Source: Acidobacteriota bacterium (GTDB lineage Bacteria; Acidobacteriota; Terriglobia; Terriglobales; Acidobacteriaceae). From it: a stretch of DNA of 52,129 nucleotides. Shown here in pieces: positions 1-9,258 of this stretch. The stretch's first letter is position 1. Each line of letters starts with the position of its first letter. The position numbers were made by a program, and so were the translations under genes. The notes beneath the pieces were generated by a model. The model saw nothing but the letters and a program-made list of their open reading frames with translations. It was not told the DNA's origin and made no database searches. Location: positions 1 through 52,129 of the forward strand of contig JAJYSV010000027.1 in NCBI GenBank assembly GCA_021793405.1. The letters are read 5' to 3'.

Positions 1-259
1 CACGTGTGTGCTGATCGGAGGTAACGGAGATATTGCGTATGGACCGTTCACGATTCAATCGGGACAGACCTGGAGCTGTCCGGCAGGGCCAACCGTGATG
101 GCGGAGGATTATACCTATGGACAGACGCCCTCGAGTGCGCCTGTAGTAACTATTCAGGATACGATTCCCACGCCGACCGTGAGTTGTCTGGCATATTCGA
201 CGGCGACGGTCACGATTGGCGGAGGGTTCAGTCAAACATGCAACTTGAAAGGGCAGTGA
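1..259 (+). CDS. 3' end of an unidentified, probably surface/secreted protein (partial)
   Basis: The reading frame is open to the left edge and ends with TGA at 257-259, so only the last ~85 residues are present. They are rich in Thr, Ser, Gly, Val and Pro, with short beta-strand-like stretches (VVTIQDTIP, TVTIGGG) and two or three Cys residues. This composition is typical of the end of extracellular Ig-like or repeat-containing proteins. No family motif is recognisable and no function is proposed. The true start lies outside the window. Confidence 0.45.
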   Translation, partial: TCVLIGGNGDIAYGPFTIQSGQTWSCPAGPTVMAEDYTYGQTPSSAPVVTIQDTIPTPTVSCLAYSTATVTIGGGFSQTCNLKGQ

Positions 260-321
260 GACTCTAGGATACGTCTGCCAGCCTGCGACTCTCGCGAATA
301 TATTTTGAGTCGCGATGAAAC

Positions 322-1896
322 ATGTTTGCGAGGGGAACGCGGAACGGTATATTGACAATCATGGAGACTGAGATTTGGGGCGCATCCCCACATTCCGCTC
401 GCTTTGGATTGCCGCTGGTATGCGCCTTATTCGTTGCGCTTCTAGTTTTCCTGTTTCACGCGCCATACTCGCAAAGCAATTTCCTGTTGAGTGATTCGGC
501 GGACTACCTGCGTGCGGCCCAGGCCCCCTTCTTGGGAACGTATCTCGACACGAACAGCGCCACTCCAGTGCATCTTCTGTCGCTTCGCAACGACCCGGAG
601 TTTCGCGCTCATCCGTGGGACTATCTTTATTTCCATGGCGACAACGCTGCCATTCGTCATTTCCATGCTCCCTTCAGTTTCTATGCCATGCATGTTGTTT
701 CGCGGGTGAGTTCCGTCGACAGGAATCAACGCGTCCTGTCGTCGCTGGTGACGGCCGCGACGAGCGGGGTGATCGTGCTCGGGCTGTTCTGGTTTAGTGT
801 GCCCCTGCCAGTGGCTGGACTGCTCGCACTGGTTGCAGGAATCCAGAGCCGGTATACCGAAGTGAGTGCCGATCCTTCGCCGCACGGCTGGTACATGCTG
901 TTTGCAGTGCTTTTCCTCTTTACATTTGCGGAGTATGTCCGGAGTCGGCGGATGCCCACGTTGATGGTCTCGGTGGTGATTCTGGCGTTTGCGTTTGCCA
1001 CGCTGGAGTTCAGTCTCGAACTAATCGCATCCATTCCGGTGGCACTTGTCGTGCTGTGGCTGGAAGATCGAAGCCGGTTGCAAGACCCCAAGGATCTTTT
1101 GATTTCTATTTTGAAAGCAGTTCCTGTCTTTCTTCTAGCTACCTTTATCCTGTGGCCAGGCGGGTGGTTGCGCGGCGGATATCTGGAGAGTTATGGGGTT
1201 ACAGGGGCCACAGTGCTACTGCACAACAAGGCGGCGTTTGGCGAACGGCTGACCGTTTCCGACTTGTATACGAAGTTCTTCGCCGGGCATGAGGCATTGT
1301 TGTTGCTCTTCGCATTTTTCCTGGTAACTGCGGTCGTCCTGTTGTTTCGACGGAAACTTTCCATTGTTACTGTTGTGTTCACGAGTTACACTGTGGTGGC
1401 GTTGGGGCTGGGAATCGCGGACCATTTCCGGCTGGATACCTACCTCTCCGAGGCCCTCTTATTTCTTCTTATGACTGTGGCACTGCTTTTCAAGGATGTG
1501 CTGATGGAATCGGCGGCGAGCAAGCGGAAATATCTGATTGCCGCGGCTGTGCTTGTGCTGCTGGTGGTAGCGACGCAGGAGTGGTTCAGGCGTCCGTCCA
1601 TTGTGATGTACCGGCCCTGGCTGGGCCCCATTCTGAAAGGAGTAGCGGGGAAGGTTCCTTCCGGAGCGACCATTCTTGTGAACGACAATTGGGAAGCATA
1701 CTACGAGTATCTTCCCAACTACGATTACGAGCCGACTCTCTCCACCACTGACATGACTCCGCGTATTCCGACGCGTGCGAAGAATATTCAATATTTCCTG
1801 CTGTCAGGCAACATGCCAGGAATTCCCGACACTGAGTTACTCGAATCTTTTCCCACGAACGTCCCCGGGCGCAGGGTGAATCTTTACGGAAAATAA
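322..1896 (+). CDS. Polytopic membrane protein, GT-C-like glycosyltransferase
   Basis: A 524-residue integral membrane protein with about nine or ten hydrophobic segments spread from residue ~30 to ~420 and a soluble C-terminal ~100 residues. A loop after the first membrane segment carries the acidic motif DSADY, the position where GT-C enzymes (PMT/ArnT-type, polyprenyl-phosphate-sugar dependent) keep catalytic Asp/Glu. It would then transfer a sugar from a lipid carrier at the periplasmic face. That is inference from topology and one motif; an O-antigen-ligase-like or plain membrane protein is possible. ATG 322 and in-frame ATG 361 are both possible starts, and neither has a clear ribosome site. 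It precedes two family-2 glycosyltransferases on the same strand, which supports a role in surface glycan assembly. Confidence 0.7.
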   Translation: MFARGTRNGILTIMETEIWGASPHSARFGLPLVCALFVALLVFLFHAPYSQSNFLLSDSADYLRAAQAPFLGTYLDTNSATPVHLLSLRNDPEFRAHPWDYLYFHGDNAAIRHFHAPFSFYAMHVVSRVSSVDRNQRVLSSLVTAATSGVIVLGLFWFSVPLPVAGLLALVAGIQSRYTEVSADPSPHGWYMLFAVLFLFTFAEYVRSRRMPTLMVSVVILAFAFATLEFSLELIASIPVALVVLWLEDRSRLQDPKDLLISILKAVPVFLLATFILWPGGWLRGGYLESYGVTGATVLLHNKAAFGERLTVSDLYTKFFAGHEALLLLFAFFLVTAVVLLFRRKLSIVTVVFTSYTVVALGLGIADHFRLDTYLSEALLFLLMTVALLFKDVLMESAASKRKYLIAAAVLVLLVVATQEWFRRPSIVMYRPWLGPILKGVAGKVPSGATILVNDNWEAYYEYLPNYDYEPTLSTTDMTPRIPTRAKNIQYFLLSGNMPGIPDTELLESFPTNVPGRRVNLYGK

Positions 1897-2031
1897 ATAG
1901 AAACTGGAAAGCGCATCCGTGGTATCTGGATCGCGCATGGTATTGTACTCGGTCCAGATTGGGTACGCGCAAGAACATACCTCTCCACGCTTCAAGTTCA
2001 CAGGGTATGGCGAGGAAATAGAGAGGGCACG

Positions 2032-2967
2032 ATGACGAAACCAGAAATCTCGGTTGTGATTCCCACGTACAATCGCCAGCATCTGGTGATCGAGGCCGTG
2101 GAGAGCGTGCTGGCACAGACTTACTCCGACTTCGAAATCATCGTGGTCGATGATGGGTCAACGGACGATACTGCGGCCAAGCTGCGGCCTTATCTGGATC
2201 GGCTGCAGTATGTCGTGCAACAGAATCGTGGGGTGGCGGCGGCGAGAAACACGGGCATTCGGCGAGCGCAGGGAGAATTTATCTGTTTTCTGGATTCGGA
2301 TGATTTGTGGGAGCCAGGGAAGCTGGAAGCTCAACTGCGGTTCGCCAAGGACCATCCCGAATACGCCTTGATCTCAACCGAAATACGGGGTTTCGATGCG
2401 GATAAGAAATTTGTAGGACAAAGCAAGGCCAGCATGTATGAGATACGCAATGGGCTGGTTTCAGAACATTTACTTTTCGGAAATTGGATTCAGACTTCGA
2501 CAGTCATGGTGCGCGGAACATGTTTGGACGAAGTAGGATGGTTCGATGAAGATGTTGGCCAATTCGGAGAGGACTGGTTGCTGTGGATGCGGGTGGCATC
2601 GAAATTCCCCATCTATTTTCTGCCTGAGCCGCTTGTGTTGTACAGGTTTCATTCCGGGCAATTGACGCAATACCAGACGGAGGAACAATTTCGCTCCTTG
2701 ATGCGCTGCCTCGATAAACTATCCAGTGTGCGACCATTCCAGCAGAAGCCGCACCTTTTGCTGGAAGCGGAATACAGGATTTGCGTAGCCCGGGCGTGGC
2801 GCGACCGAACTTCGGGAGAATATGAGCGGGCGATGGCCAAACTGAAGCGTGCATACCAACTGCGGCGGTTTCCTATTGTCCCGGTTTGCCAGTTGGTGCG
2901 CACAGTTGCGGCAATGAAATTCGGAAGAAAGGGAATACAACCATCGTCGAGTAGCCCTCCGGCGTGA
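2032..2967 (+). CDS. Glycosyltransferase family 2
   Basis: A 311-residue GT-A fold glycosyltransferase expected to move a sugar from a nucleotide donor to a lipid-linked or glycan acceptor at the cytoplasmic face. The N-terminus shows the GT2 signature SVVIPTYNR, then the nucleotide-binding VVDDGSTDDT at about residues 41-50, the metal-binding FLDSDD near 87-92 and an ED pair (GEDWLLW) near 180 fitting the catalytic base region. No membrane segment is seen. The ATG is preceded by GAGAGGGC, a good ribosome site. It lies 135 bp after the membrane protein and 90 bp before another GT2. Donor and acceptor cannot be read from the sequence. Confidence 0.9.
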   Translation: MTKPEISVVIPTYNRQHLVIEAVESVLAQTYSDFEIIVVDDGSTDDTAAKLRPYLDRLQYVVQQNRGVAAARNTGIRRAQGEFICFLDSDDLWEPGKLEAQLRFAKDHPEYALISTEIRGFDADKKFVGQSKASMYEIRNGLVSEHLLFGNWIQTSTVMVRGTCLDEVGWFDEDVGQFGEDWLLWMRVASKFPIYFLPEPLVLYRFHSGQLTQYQTEEQFRSLMRCLDKLSSVRPFQQKPHLLLEAEYRICVARAWRDRTSGEYERAMAKLKRAYQLRRFPIVPVCQLVRTVAAMKFGRKGIQPSSSSPPA

Positions 2968-3057
2968 AGAGTGCGACGATGTCGGCTTTCAGCGAACCGA
3001 AGCTTCATCAACGGCAGCTTCTTATGCAATCTCCTATCGATACAATCTGAGGTCATC

Positions 3058-4002
3058 GTGGATCATCTTCAAATTGACGTCATCCTTGCTACCTATAATC
3101 GTTGCAAACAGCTACAAACCGCGCTCGACAGTCTGCTGAGAGCTCATATTCCAGCGGATCTCGACGTGACCATCGTTGTTGTCGACAATAATTCAACGGA
3201 TGACACGCGCGCCGTCGTGCAAGCTTATGAGCCGCAGTTCCAGAACCGCCTTAGATACATATTTGAAGGGCGCCAGGGAAAGTCCTTTGCACTGAACGCG
3301 GGTATTGCTGGAACCCATGGGAACCTGGTTGGGATGATCGACGATGATGAGCGAGTCGATGAGCGATGGTTTGACATCGTTCAAGAATGGTTCAGCAAAA
3401 GCGACGTCGATTTTATCGGCGGCCCGTGCAAGCCAAATTGGGAAATTCAGCCGCCTGAATGGGTACCCTACAACTATCCCGGTGTCATCGGAATCATCGA
3501 TGAAGTCCAGGAAGTTCGCACGTTTGGCCAGGATTATCACGGGATGCTGATGGGTGGGAATGCGGTGATCCGACGGTCCATCTTCGAGAAGGTAGGACTC
3601 TACTCACCACGGTTAGGACGAACCCACAAGCAATTGCTGAGTTGCGAAGATGAAGATATGTATGAGCGGCTGCTCGCGGCTGGAGCGCGCGGGAAATATG
3701 TGCCTGAGCTGATTATCTACCATTACATTCCCGCGTCGCGGCTGATGAAATCGTATTACAGGAAGTGGTTCTTCTGGCGTGGTGTGTCGAAGTTCGAGAT
3801 GAATCGACAGCGCCCAGAGCCGGTTCCGCACATTCTGGGAGTACCGCGGTATTTGTATGGGAGAGTTGTTCGCGACTCAATGCGGGCGCTGACGAAAGCC
3901 CTGTCGGGCAAATCCAGATCTTCGGAAATATTTTCCGCCGAGCTACGCTTGTGGGATCTGGCGGGGTGGTTGTACGGCGGTCGTCTTCATTCGAGCAAGT
4001 AG
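3058..4002 (+). CDS. Glycosyltransferase family 2
   Basis: A GT2 enzyme of 314 residues if translation starts at GTG 3058, which has GAGG five bases upstream. The frame is open further up to ATG 2971, but that extension (residues such as RRCRLSANRS) does not resemble the family, so GTG 3058 is preferred. Landmarks in order are VILATYNR, the nucleotide-binding VVVDNNSTDDT, the metal-binding MIDDDE and the acceptor-side SCEDEDMYERL. A basic, aromatic C-terminal section (SYYRKWFFWRG) may sit on the membrane. It is most similar in layout to GT2 proteins of exopolysaccharide loci. It converges on the next GT2, with only 40 bp between stops. Confidence 0.88.
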   Translation: MDHLQIDVILATYNRCKQLQTALDSLLRAHIPADLDVTIVVVDNNSTDDTRAVVQAYEPQFQNRLRYIFEGRQGKSFALNAGIAGTHGNLVGMIDDDERVDERWFDIVQEWFSKSDVDFIGGPCKPNWEIQPPEWVPYNYPGVIGIIDEVQEVRTFGQDYHGMLMGGNAVIRRSIFEKVGLYSPRLGRTHKQLLSCEDEDMYERLLAAGARGKYVPELIIYHYIPASRLMKSYYRKWFFWRGVSKFEMNRQRPEPVPHILGVPRYLYGRVVRDSMRALTKALSGKSRSSEIFSAELRLWDLAGWLYGGRLHSSK

Positions 4003-4042
4003 TTTCAATGCAGAGAGGAAACTGTTGCCGGCGGTTCGTGCA

Positions 4043-4888
4043 TCACGCCTTTGAGCAAATATGGCGTCGAAGATCGAGAGCCCATGCCGGACAGAAGGAA
4101 GCGACCGTATATCGGCAAAAGTCTCGCGTAGTGAGCCCCGCTTTCAGCAGTTGAGCCCGGGCAAATCTTAGTTTTCTCGCCGCGATCAAATCCGGGAGAT
4201 AAATTCGCCGCAGTTTCTGCTTCCGTCGCTTGATGATCCCTGGATCGAGGCCGGCCAATTCGCCAACCTTATCCACGTTGACCAGACAACCTATGAGCAT
4301 TCGTTCCGGGTTTCCTCCCAGGTGATTGGTATCCGGGGTAAACGAGTAATACTGGGGTGTCGTCACATAGTGATAGCCAGCCAGCAGGAATCGCAGCCAG
4401 AGGTTGTAGTCGTCAACGCCAATGAGTCGCCGGTCTTCATCAAATCCATGAAGCGATTCCAGAACGGAGCGGCGAATCATCGTACCGCTGGGATTGCCTC
4501 CGTAGTTGTGTTCCAGCATGTCTAAAAACGAGGCATTATCCATGTTGGGCGATTTTTTGCAGAAGACCGCGTCGACGTCCGCGGACGCCAGGCTCAGCTG
4601 TTTTTCAGATTTTTCCGGATACCAGGTGTCGTCGTGATCGAGGAACGCGATCCATTCGCCGCGAGCGTGGCTGATCCCGGTATTGCGGGCGGCAGCGGGG
4701 CCGCCGTTCCGGCGATGCATATATGTCACCGGGAATTTTCGCACAGCCTCCTCTGTGTTATCGGAGGATCCATCATCAACGACGATGATTTCGAGCGCCG
4801 GAACCGTCTGCGCCAAAACGCTCTCAATCGCATGATGGATAAACTTTCCAGCATTATACGCAGTGATAATCGCGGTATACGTCGGCAT
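4043..4888 (-). CDS. Glycosyltransferase family 2
   Basis: A 281-residue GT2 transferase. The reading frame begins at ATG 4906, but the internal ATG at 4888 (MPTYTAIITAYN) has GGAG at suitable distance and starts directly at the family core, so it is preferred. Motifs: IIVVDDGSSDNTEE for nucleotide binding, FLDHDDTWYP for metal binding and GVDDYNLWLRFL for the acceptor/catalytic segment. The C-terminal ~60 residues are basic and helical with no clear membrane span. It is transcribed leftward, away from the PaaK-like genes' direction of origin, and may be the last gene of that leftward unit (173 bp after the stop of the gene ending at 5062). Sugar specificity is unknown. Confidence 0.88.
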   Translation of the reverse strand: MPTYTAIITAYNAGKFIHHAIESVLAQTVPALEIIVVDDGSSDNTEEAVRKFPVTYMHRRNGGPAAARNTGISHARGEWIAFLDHDDTWYPEKSEKQLSLASADVDAVFCKKSPNMDNASFLDMLEHNYGGNPSGTMIRRSVLESLHGFDEDRRLIGVDDYNLWLRFLLAGYHYVTTPQYYSFTPDTNHLGGNPERMLIGCLVNVDKVGELAGLDPGIIKRRKQKLRRIYLPDLIAARKLRFARAQLLKAGLTTRDFCRYTVASFCPAWALDLRRHICSKA

Positions 4889-5061
4889 ACAGGACTCCAG
4901 TTTCATACGACCCGCATCGCTCCGGACGTTCAGAGAAATGTTGGTCAGGTGACGCTATTTGGTGCGATATCCGTAGCGAAGGGCATACGCACGCCTGAAC
5001 ATCGGCAGTTGTATTCAGCCATGTCGATCCGACTCCGCTTCATGTCCAGCCTAGCTGCTAT

Positions 5062-6522
5062 TTAGCTGGCGAGGTCTGATCGTGTTTTTGTTGTTGCCTC
5101 GGGCCGCTGCGGGGGCAGTGGTTCGTTTCGTTGCGGGGTCAATAAAGTATTTGCAAGGATGGAATCGGGCGGAGGAATCTCCGACACGCACAGGCGAATC
5201 TTGCCGGAGCGCTCGCGTGGAATGTCGGCCACCTGTTCCAGCGACCAGTGCATCGGCTGATTCATCAAGGCATCGATGGCGGTGCAGATCGATAACAACT
5301 CGGACTGCTTCGATTCCTCGTTTTCCTTGACCGCGAAGCGCAGGTGGATATGTTGCAGGCTTTTCTGCACAAATTGGACCTTAGCGATCGAGCGGAATGT
5401 ATGTCCCATCTGCGCCATCTGAGTGCCCAGCGTGATGCCGGGGATGATGCCGCCGTCGGCGAGAACGATGCCTTCGCAGACCCGTCCCAGAATCTTGCTG
5501 ACCAGCGGAAACCAGCGGCCACAGCTGCAGCGCTGCAGGCTCAAGGTCACGCAATCGCCTGTATCGTAGCGGACGAAGGGCTGTCCGTAATTCAGCAGAT
5601 CGGTGATGAGCAGGCGGTAGGCGGGGCCATCGGGAGTGTCGCCGATCGGATCAAACTCGACATAGGAGGACCAGGGATGGAAGTGCAGGCCTTCGTGATC
5701 CAGGCACTCGGCGGCAACCATGCCGACCTCACGGCTTCCATAGTGCATGGTCACGGGGACGCCAAAGACAGATTCGACGAGTTTGCGATTCTCGTCATTC
5801 ATTACTTCCGCGGTCGCAATCACGATGGTGGGCCGGTGCTTCGTTCCGCGTTTCCTTATATAGGCTGCAAAGGCCGCGAGGACAGTCGAGTAAGCATAGA
5901 GAACTTTTGGGTGGCGCGTCTCGTAACGCTCGCGGAACCGCTCAAGAATTTCATCGTTGATAATTCCGCTAGGCGCCGGGATGCACCGCATCAGCGTTTC
6001 TTCATACAGCCGCCAGCGCCAGCTGGGTTGCAGGGCCAGGTCGCGATGAGCGCCCCATAGCATCAGGACCGAATCGCCTGGATTGTATCCGGACCACGAA
6101 TTCAGTTGCAATTGAAGGGCGGTCTTGTTGCGGAGGCCTTCGATGTCGCGATAGAACTGGATCGGCGTGCTGGTGGTGCCGCTGCTGCCGGCGCGGCGCA
6201 AGTCCTCCAGCCGGTAGGCGCTGGAGAGCAGGGCACTGCCGCCATCGCGCAAATCGTCGCGCTTCAATACGGGAAGCGCTAAAGGGCGGTCGACGCGCGC
6301 GTCGGAGGGTCTGAAGCCGGCATCGTCAAACCGCTGCCGATAGAACGGAACCGTGTTGTAGGCATGCTCGAGGATGCGTTGCAGCCTTTGCTGTTGTACT
6401 GCACGCTGGTCCTTTTCAGAGCTGCGTTCAAAGCGTCGAATCGCGCGCAGGCGCGCGGGAAGGCCGGCATGGCGTTCCGGTTCGGCGAGCGGCAACAGCA
6501 TGTGGGTGTGGAAAATGCTCAT
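5062..6522 (-). CDS. PaaK/CapK-like AMP-forming ligase family protein (paralogue 1)
   Basis: A 486-residue protein of the phenylacetate-CoA ligase/CapK branch of adenylate-forming enzymes, common in capsule and EPS loci where its substrate is usually unknown. The family N-terminus is visible (LQRILEHAYNTVPFYRQRF), followed by the P-loop-like AGSSGTTSTPIQFYRD, the central YGSREVGMVAAE with FHPWSSYVEFD, a Cys-rich TGDCVTL...CSCGRWFPLV, and a C-terminal lid with RSGKIR holding the expected catalytic Lys. It would adenylate a carboxylic acid and perhaps transfer it to CoA or a carrier. ATG 6522 has GGGAG seven bases upstream. It is the third of three tandem paralogues. Confidence 0.82.
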   Translation of the reverse strand: MSIFHTHMLLPLAEPERHAGLPARLRAIRRFERSSEKDQRAVQQQRLQRILEHAYNTVPFYRQRFDDAGFRPSDARVDRPLALPVLKRDDLRDGGSALLSSAYRLEDLRRAGSSGTTSTPIQFYRDIEGLRNKTALQLQLNSWSGYNPGDSVLMLWGAHRDLALQPSWRWRLYEETLMRCIPAPSGIINDEILERFRERYETRHPKVLYAYSTVLAAFAAYIRKRGTKHRPTIVIATAEVMNDENRKLVESVFGVPVTMHYGSREVGMVAAECLDHEGLHFHPWSSYVEFDPIGDTPDGPAYRLLITDLLNYGQPFVRYDTGDCVTLSLQRCSCGRWFPLVSKILGRVCEGIVLADGGIIPGITLGTQMAQMGHTFRSIAKVQFVQKSLQHIHLRFAVKENEESKQSELLSICTAIDALMNQPMHWSLEQVADIPRERSGKIRLCVSEIPPPDSILANTLLTPQRNEPLPPQRPEATTKTRSDLAS

Positions 6523-6622
6523 CGAACTCTCCCGAAGAATGATACGAAATACGGCGCGTTCACGCCGCTTGCTGCAAACAGCTCGTTCGAGGCGAGTGGT
6601 TCCTCGGCTATAGTTGCGGGTC

Positions 6623-7831
6623 TCATGCGGACATCGCCCGGTTCTTTCGGAGAATCGCCTTCGCAGGACGTTTGCGCGCGCCCTTTACGGGGAGGATTGG
6701 AAGAAAGGACCGTGGCATCGGAGTAGGAGAATTGGTCAAGGCGATCCCCGGAACAATGGCGCCGTTGGCTAGGACAACGCCGTTCGTTATCTGCCCAACA
6801 ATTCGTCCGGCCAATGGGAACCATCTTCCACAGCTGCAAGTCTGGTCCGTCAACGTCACGCAGTCGCCAGTGTCATAGCGAATGAACGGCTGCCCATAAT
6901 TCAGGAGGTCGGTCACCAGCAGGCGGTACACGATTCCATCCGGGGAGTTTCCGACCGGATCGAATTCGACATACGATCCCCAGGGATGAAAATGCAGTCC
7001 CTCATGCTCAGAACATTCGGCGGCGATCATTCCCACATCGCGCCTGCCGTACTGATTGAACGGCTCGCTTTTGAACGCCGATCCGAGGAGCTGGCGGTGC
7101 AGCGGACTCAGGACTTCCGCGGTGGCGATGACAGCGTGCGGCCGATGGCGAACCCCATGCTCCATGAGGTACGCCGCGAATGCGGCCAGAACGGTTGCGC
7201 GACCGGTAAGAACGGTGGGGCACTGCTTTTCATACCGGAATCGCCATCGTTCCAGATCCTGCGGGGCAATCGTTCCAGGAGGAGGCGGCGTCTGCCGCAT
7301 GAAAACGCCTTCATCCATGCGCCATTTCCAATTGGACTCCCTCTGCGGGCTGGAGCCTTTGCCCCAGAGCATCATCGAGGAGTCACCGGGCTTGATTCCG
7401 GACCATTCATCGAGCTTGAGCTTCAAGGCCACCTTGTCGCGGATGCCTTCAATGTCGCGATAAAAACGGATCGGCACTCGAGTATTCCCACTGCTGGCGG
7501 TTACCCGAAGTTTATCCGGAGGGCAGGCAGTCGAGATGAGCCACGCCTCGGAGGCGCGAAGGTGCTCGCGAGTGAGAATCGGCAGAGGAAGCGGACGATC
7601 GATGCGCGCGTGGCGCGGGTGAAAGCCGGCATTGTCAAATTGTTTACGATAATAGGGAACCGTGGTGTACGCGTGTTCCAGCAGTTTTCGCAGCCGATCG
7701 AGCTGGATTTGTTGCTGCTGTTTCTCGGATATGCGTTCAAATTTTCCGATTCGACGCAAGCGTCCGGGCAGACCGGAATAGCGCTCCGGTTCGGACAAAG
7801 GCAGTACAAGATGTGTATGAAATATTCCCAT
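6623..7831 (-). CDS. PaaK/CapK-like protein lacking the C-terminal lid domain (paralogue 2)
   Basis: A 402-residue paralogue of the flanking gene, sharing nearly all landmarks: LLEHAYTTVPYYRKQF near the N-terminus, TASSGNTRVPIRFYRD, YGRRDVGMIAAE, FHPWGSYVEFD and TCSCGRWFPLA. After VVLANGAIVPGIAL the similarity stops, and a basic tail of ~35 residues ends the protein. The ~85-residue lid, which carries the SGK(I/Y)R lysine in the two neighbours, is absent. Only 100 bp remain before the next gene and no other frame there encodes it, so this is a deletion rather than a simple frameshift. The enzyme may be inactive, may do only part of the reaction, or may work with a paralogue. The start has GAGG five bases upstream. 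Confidence 0.78.
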   Translation of the reverse strand: MGIFHTHLVLPLSEPERYSGLPGRLRRIGKFERISEKQQQQIQLDRLRKLLEHAYTTVPYYRKQFDNAGFHPRHARIDRPLPLPILTREHLRASEAWLISTACPPDKLRVTASSGNTRVPIRFYRDIEGIRDKVALKLKLDEWSGIKPGDSSMMLWGKGSSPQRESNWKWRMDEGVFMRQTPPPPGTIAPQDLERWRFRYEKQCPTVLTGRATVLAAFAAYLMEHGVRHRPHAVIATAEVLSPLHRQLLGSAFKSEPFNQYGRRDVGMIAAECSEHEGLHFHPWGSYVEFDPVGNSPDGIVYRLLVTDLLNYGQPFIRYDTGDCVTLTDQTCSCGRWFPLAGRIVGQITNGVVLANGAIVPGIALTNSPTPMPRSFLPILPVKGARKRPAKAILRKNRAMSA

Positions 7832-7842
7832 AGGTCCTCTGT

Positions 7843-9258
7843 TTATTGGCTCACAGCGGTAGGGGTTGCCGCATCTTCACTCGTTTTGACAAACCGATAT
7901 TTTCCTGAGGGTTCGGAGGGAATCGAATCCGATTTGACGATCGTAAGACTGGTCTGGTCTTCCAGGTAAGGCAGCATGCGGCGGCGCAATTCCTGCTCGG
8001 TACGCGCGCCGTATCCGGTGCCCCCGACAACTTTCAAAGTAACGTGTTGCGGGTCGGGCTGAATAAACTGGACCTGGCGCACATCCTGCATATCCGCGGC
8101 CAGCAAAGCCAGTGAGGGGCCGGCAATCATTCGTCCACTGGGAAGCCGAAGAAAGTCGGACGTGCGGCCCTGGATGTTCCCAACCAGGGGCAGGGAACGT
8201 CCGCATGGGCACTGTATGTTCGCATCGAGCGACGCCAGATCGCCAATTTCATAACGAATGAGTGGCATGGAACGATTCAACAAATCGGTGACCAGCACGC
8301 GGCCCATACCAGAGGGCAGATTGGGGGCCGCTTCCACTTCCACCAGCAGCGCATCGGCGTTGACATGCAAGCCGCTATGGAATTCGCACTCGCTGGCGAT
8401 AACGCTGACTTCCCGACAACCGTAGCGATTGAAAACCTTGCCGCCGAAGGTTTCTTCCAGGACCTGGCGTTTCCCCGGCAGCAGCATCTCCGCACTGACG
8501 ATCATGGATTCAAACGCGATATCGTGAATCTTATTGGCGTTGCAGAATTCGGCGAAGAGGACAGCCGATTGGGCATAGGAAACCATGTATCGCGGTCGAT
8601 ACTTCCGGAGTATTTCGACGTACCGCATCATGGCTTCTTCGCTGACGGCGGCGGTGTGCAGCGTCAAGTTTCGATACAGAATTTTTTGCCGCCATTCTGG
8701 ATTCGGGTCGGGTTTGTCGCCCACATCGAATCGCGAGCCCCACAGATGGGCATACCAGTCGCCGATGCGCAGACCGGCCCAGGAATTGTGGCGGACGGTG
8801 CTTGCCATGCGGGAATCGAAGCGTTCCTTATCGACATAGAATTGCAGCGGGCTGCCGGTCGAGCCTCCGGTCTGGTTGCGTTCCCGTTTGCCGGCCGGAA
8901 CATTGCTGGAAACCAGCAGATCCTGATAGTCCTGAATATCGCGTTTGGTAAGCACGGGCAGCAGGCGCAGATCTTCATGGGTGCGAATGTCGAGCGGCGT
9001 GAGCCCGGCTTCCGTCATGCGGTGGCGATAGAAGGGAACATAGCGAAAGGCCGCGATCAACTGCTGGCGAAGGCGAAGCATCTGCAGCTTCCGCAGTTCA
9101 TCCGGATGCAGATACTGGTTGCGTTCAAACTCCCGCATGTAGCGGGAGAAGGCGGGGTGGGTCCTTTTCGCCCATAGCGGATGCACCACGTGGCGGATCA
9201 CGGCGCTGGCGAGGTCGGACTGGAACAGAGAAGTCGATCCGGTCGATTTGGTTGTCAT
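7843..9258 (-). CDS. PaaK/CapK-like AMP-forming ligase family protein (paralogue 3)
   Basis: A 471-residue member of the same ligase family. The frame extends upstream to 9480, but ATG 9258 overlaps the stop of the deacetylase gene as ATGA, so translational coupling sets the start. Motifs are RQQLIAAFRYVPFYRHRM, QTGGSTGSPLQFYVDKE, YGCREVSVIASE, CPCGRSLPLVGN and a C-terminal PSGKYRFVK carrying the lid lysine. It is more distant from the other two than they are from each other (different N-terminal 40 residues, and a Gly-rich loop reading GGSTGSP). Its coupling to a polysaccharide deacetylase indicates a job in modifying the surface glycan, for example activating an acyl substituent; this is inference. 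Confidence 0.82.
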   Translation of the reverse strand: MTTKSTGSTSLFQSDLASAVIRHVVHPLWAKRTHPAFSRYMREFERNQYLHPDELRKLQMLRLRQQLIAAFRYVPFYRHRMTEAGLTPLDIRTHEDLRLLPVLTKRDIQDYQDLLVSSNVPAGKRERNQTGGSTGSPLQFYVDKERFDSRMASTVRHNSWAGLRIGDWYAHLWGSRFDVGDKPDPNPEWRQKILYRNLTLHTAAVSEEAMMRYVEILRKYRPRYMVSYAQSAVLFAEFCNANKIHDIAFESMIVSAEMLLPGKRQVLEETFGGKVFNRYGCREVSVIASECEFHSGLHVNADALLVEVEAAPNLPSGMGRVLVTDLLNRSMPLIRYEIGDLASLDANIQCPCGRSLPLVGNIQGRTSDFLRLPSGRMIAGPSLALLAADMQDVRQVQFIQPDPQHVTLKVVGGTGYGARTEQELRRRMLPYLEDQTSLTIVKSDSIPSEPSGKYRFVKTSEDAATPTAVSQ

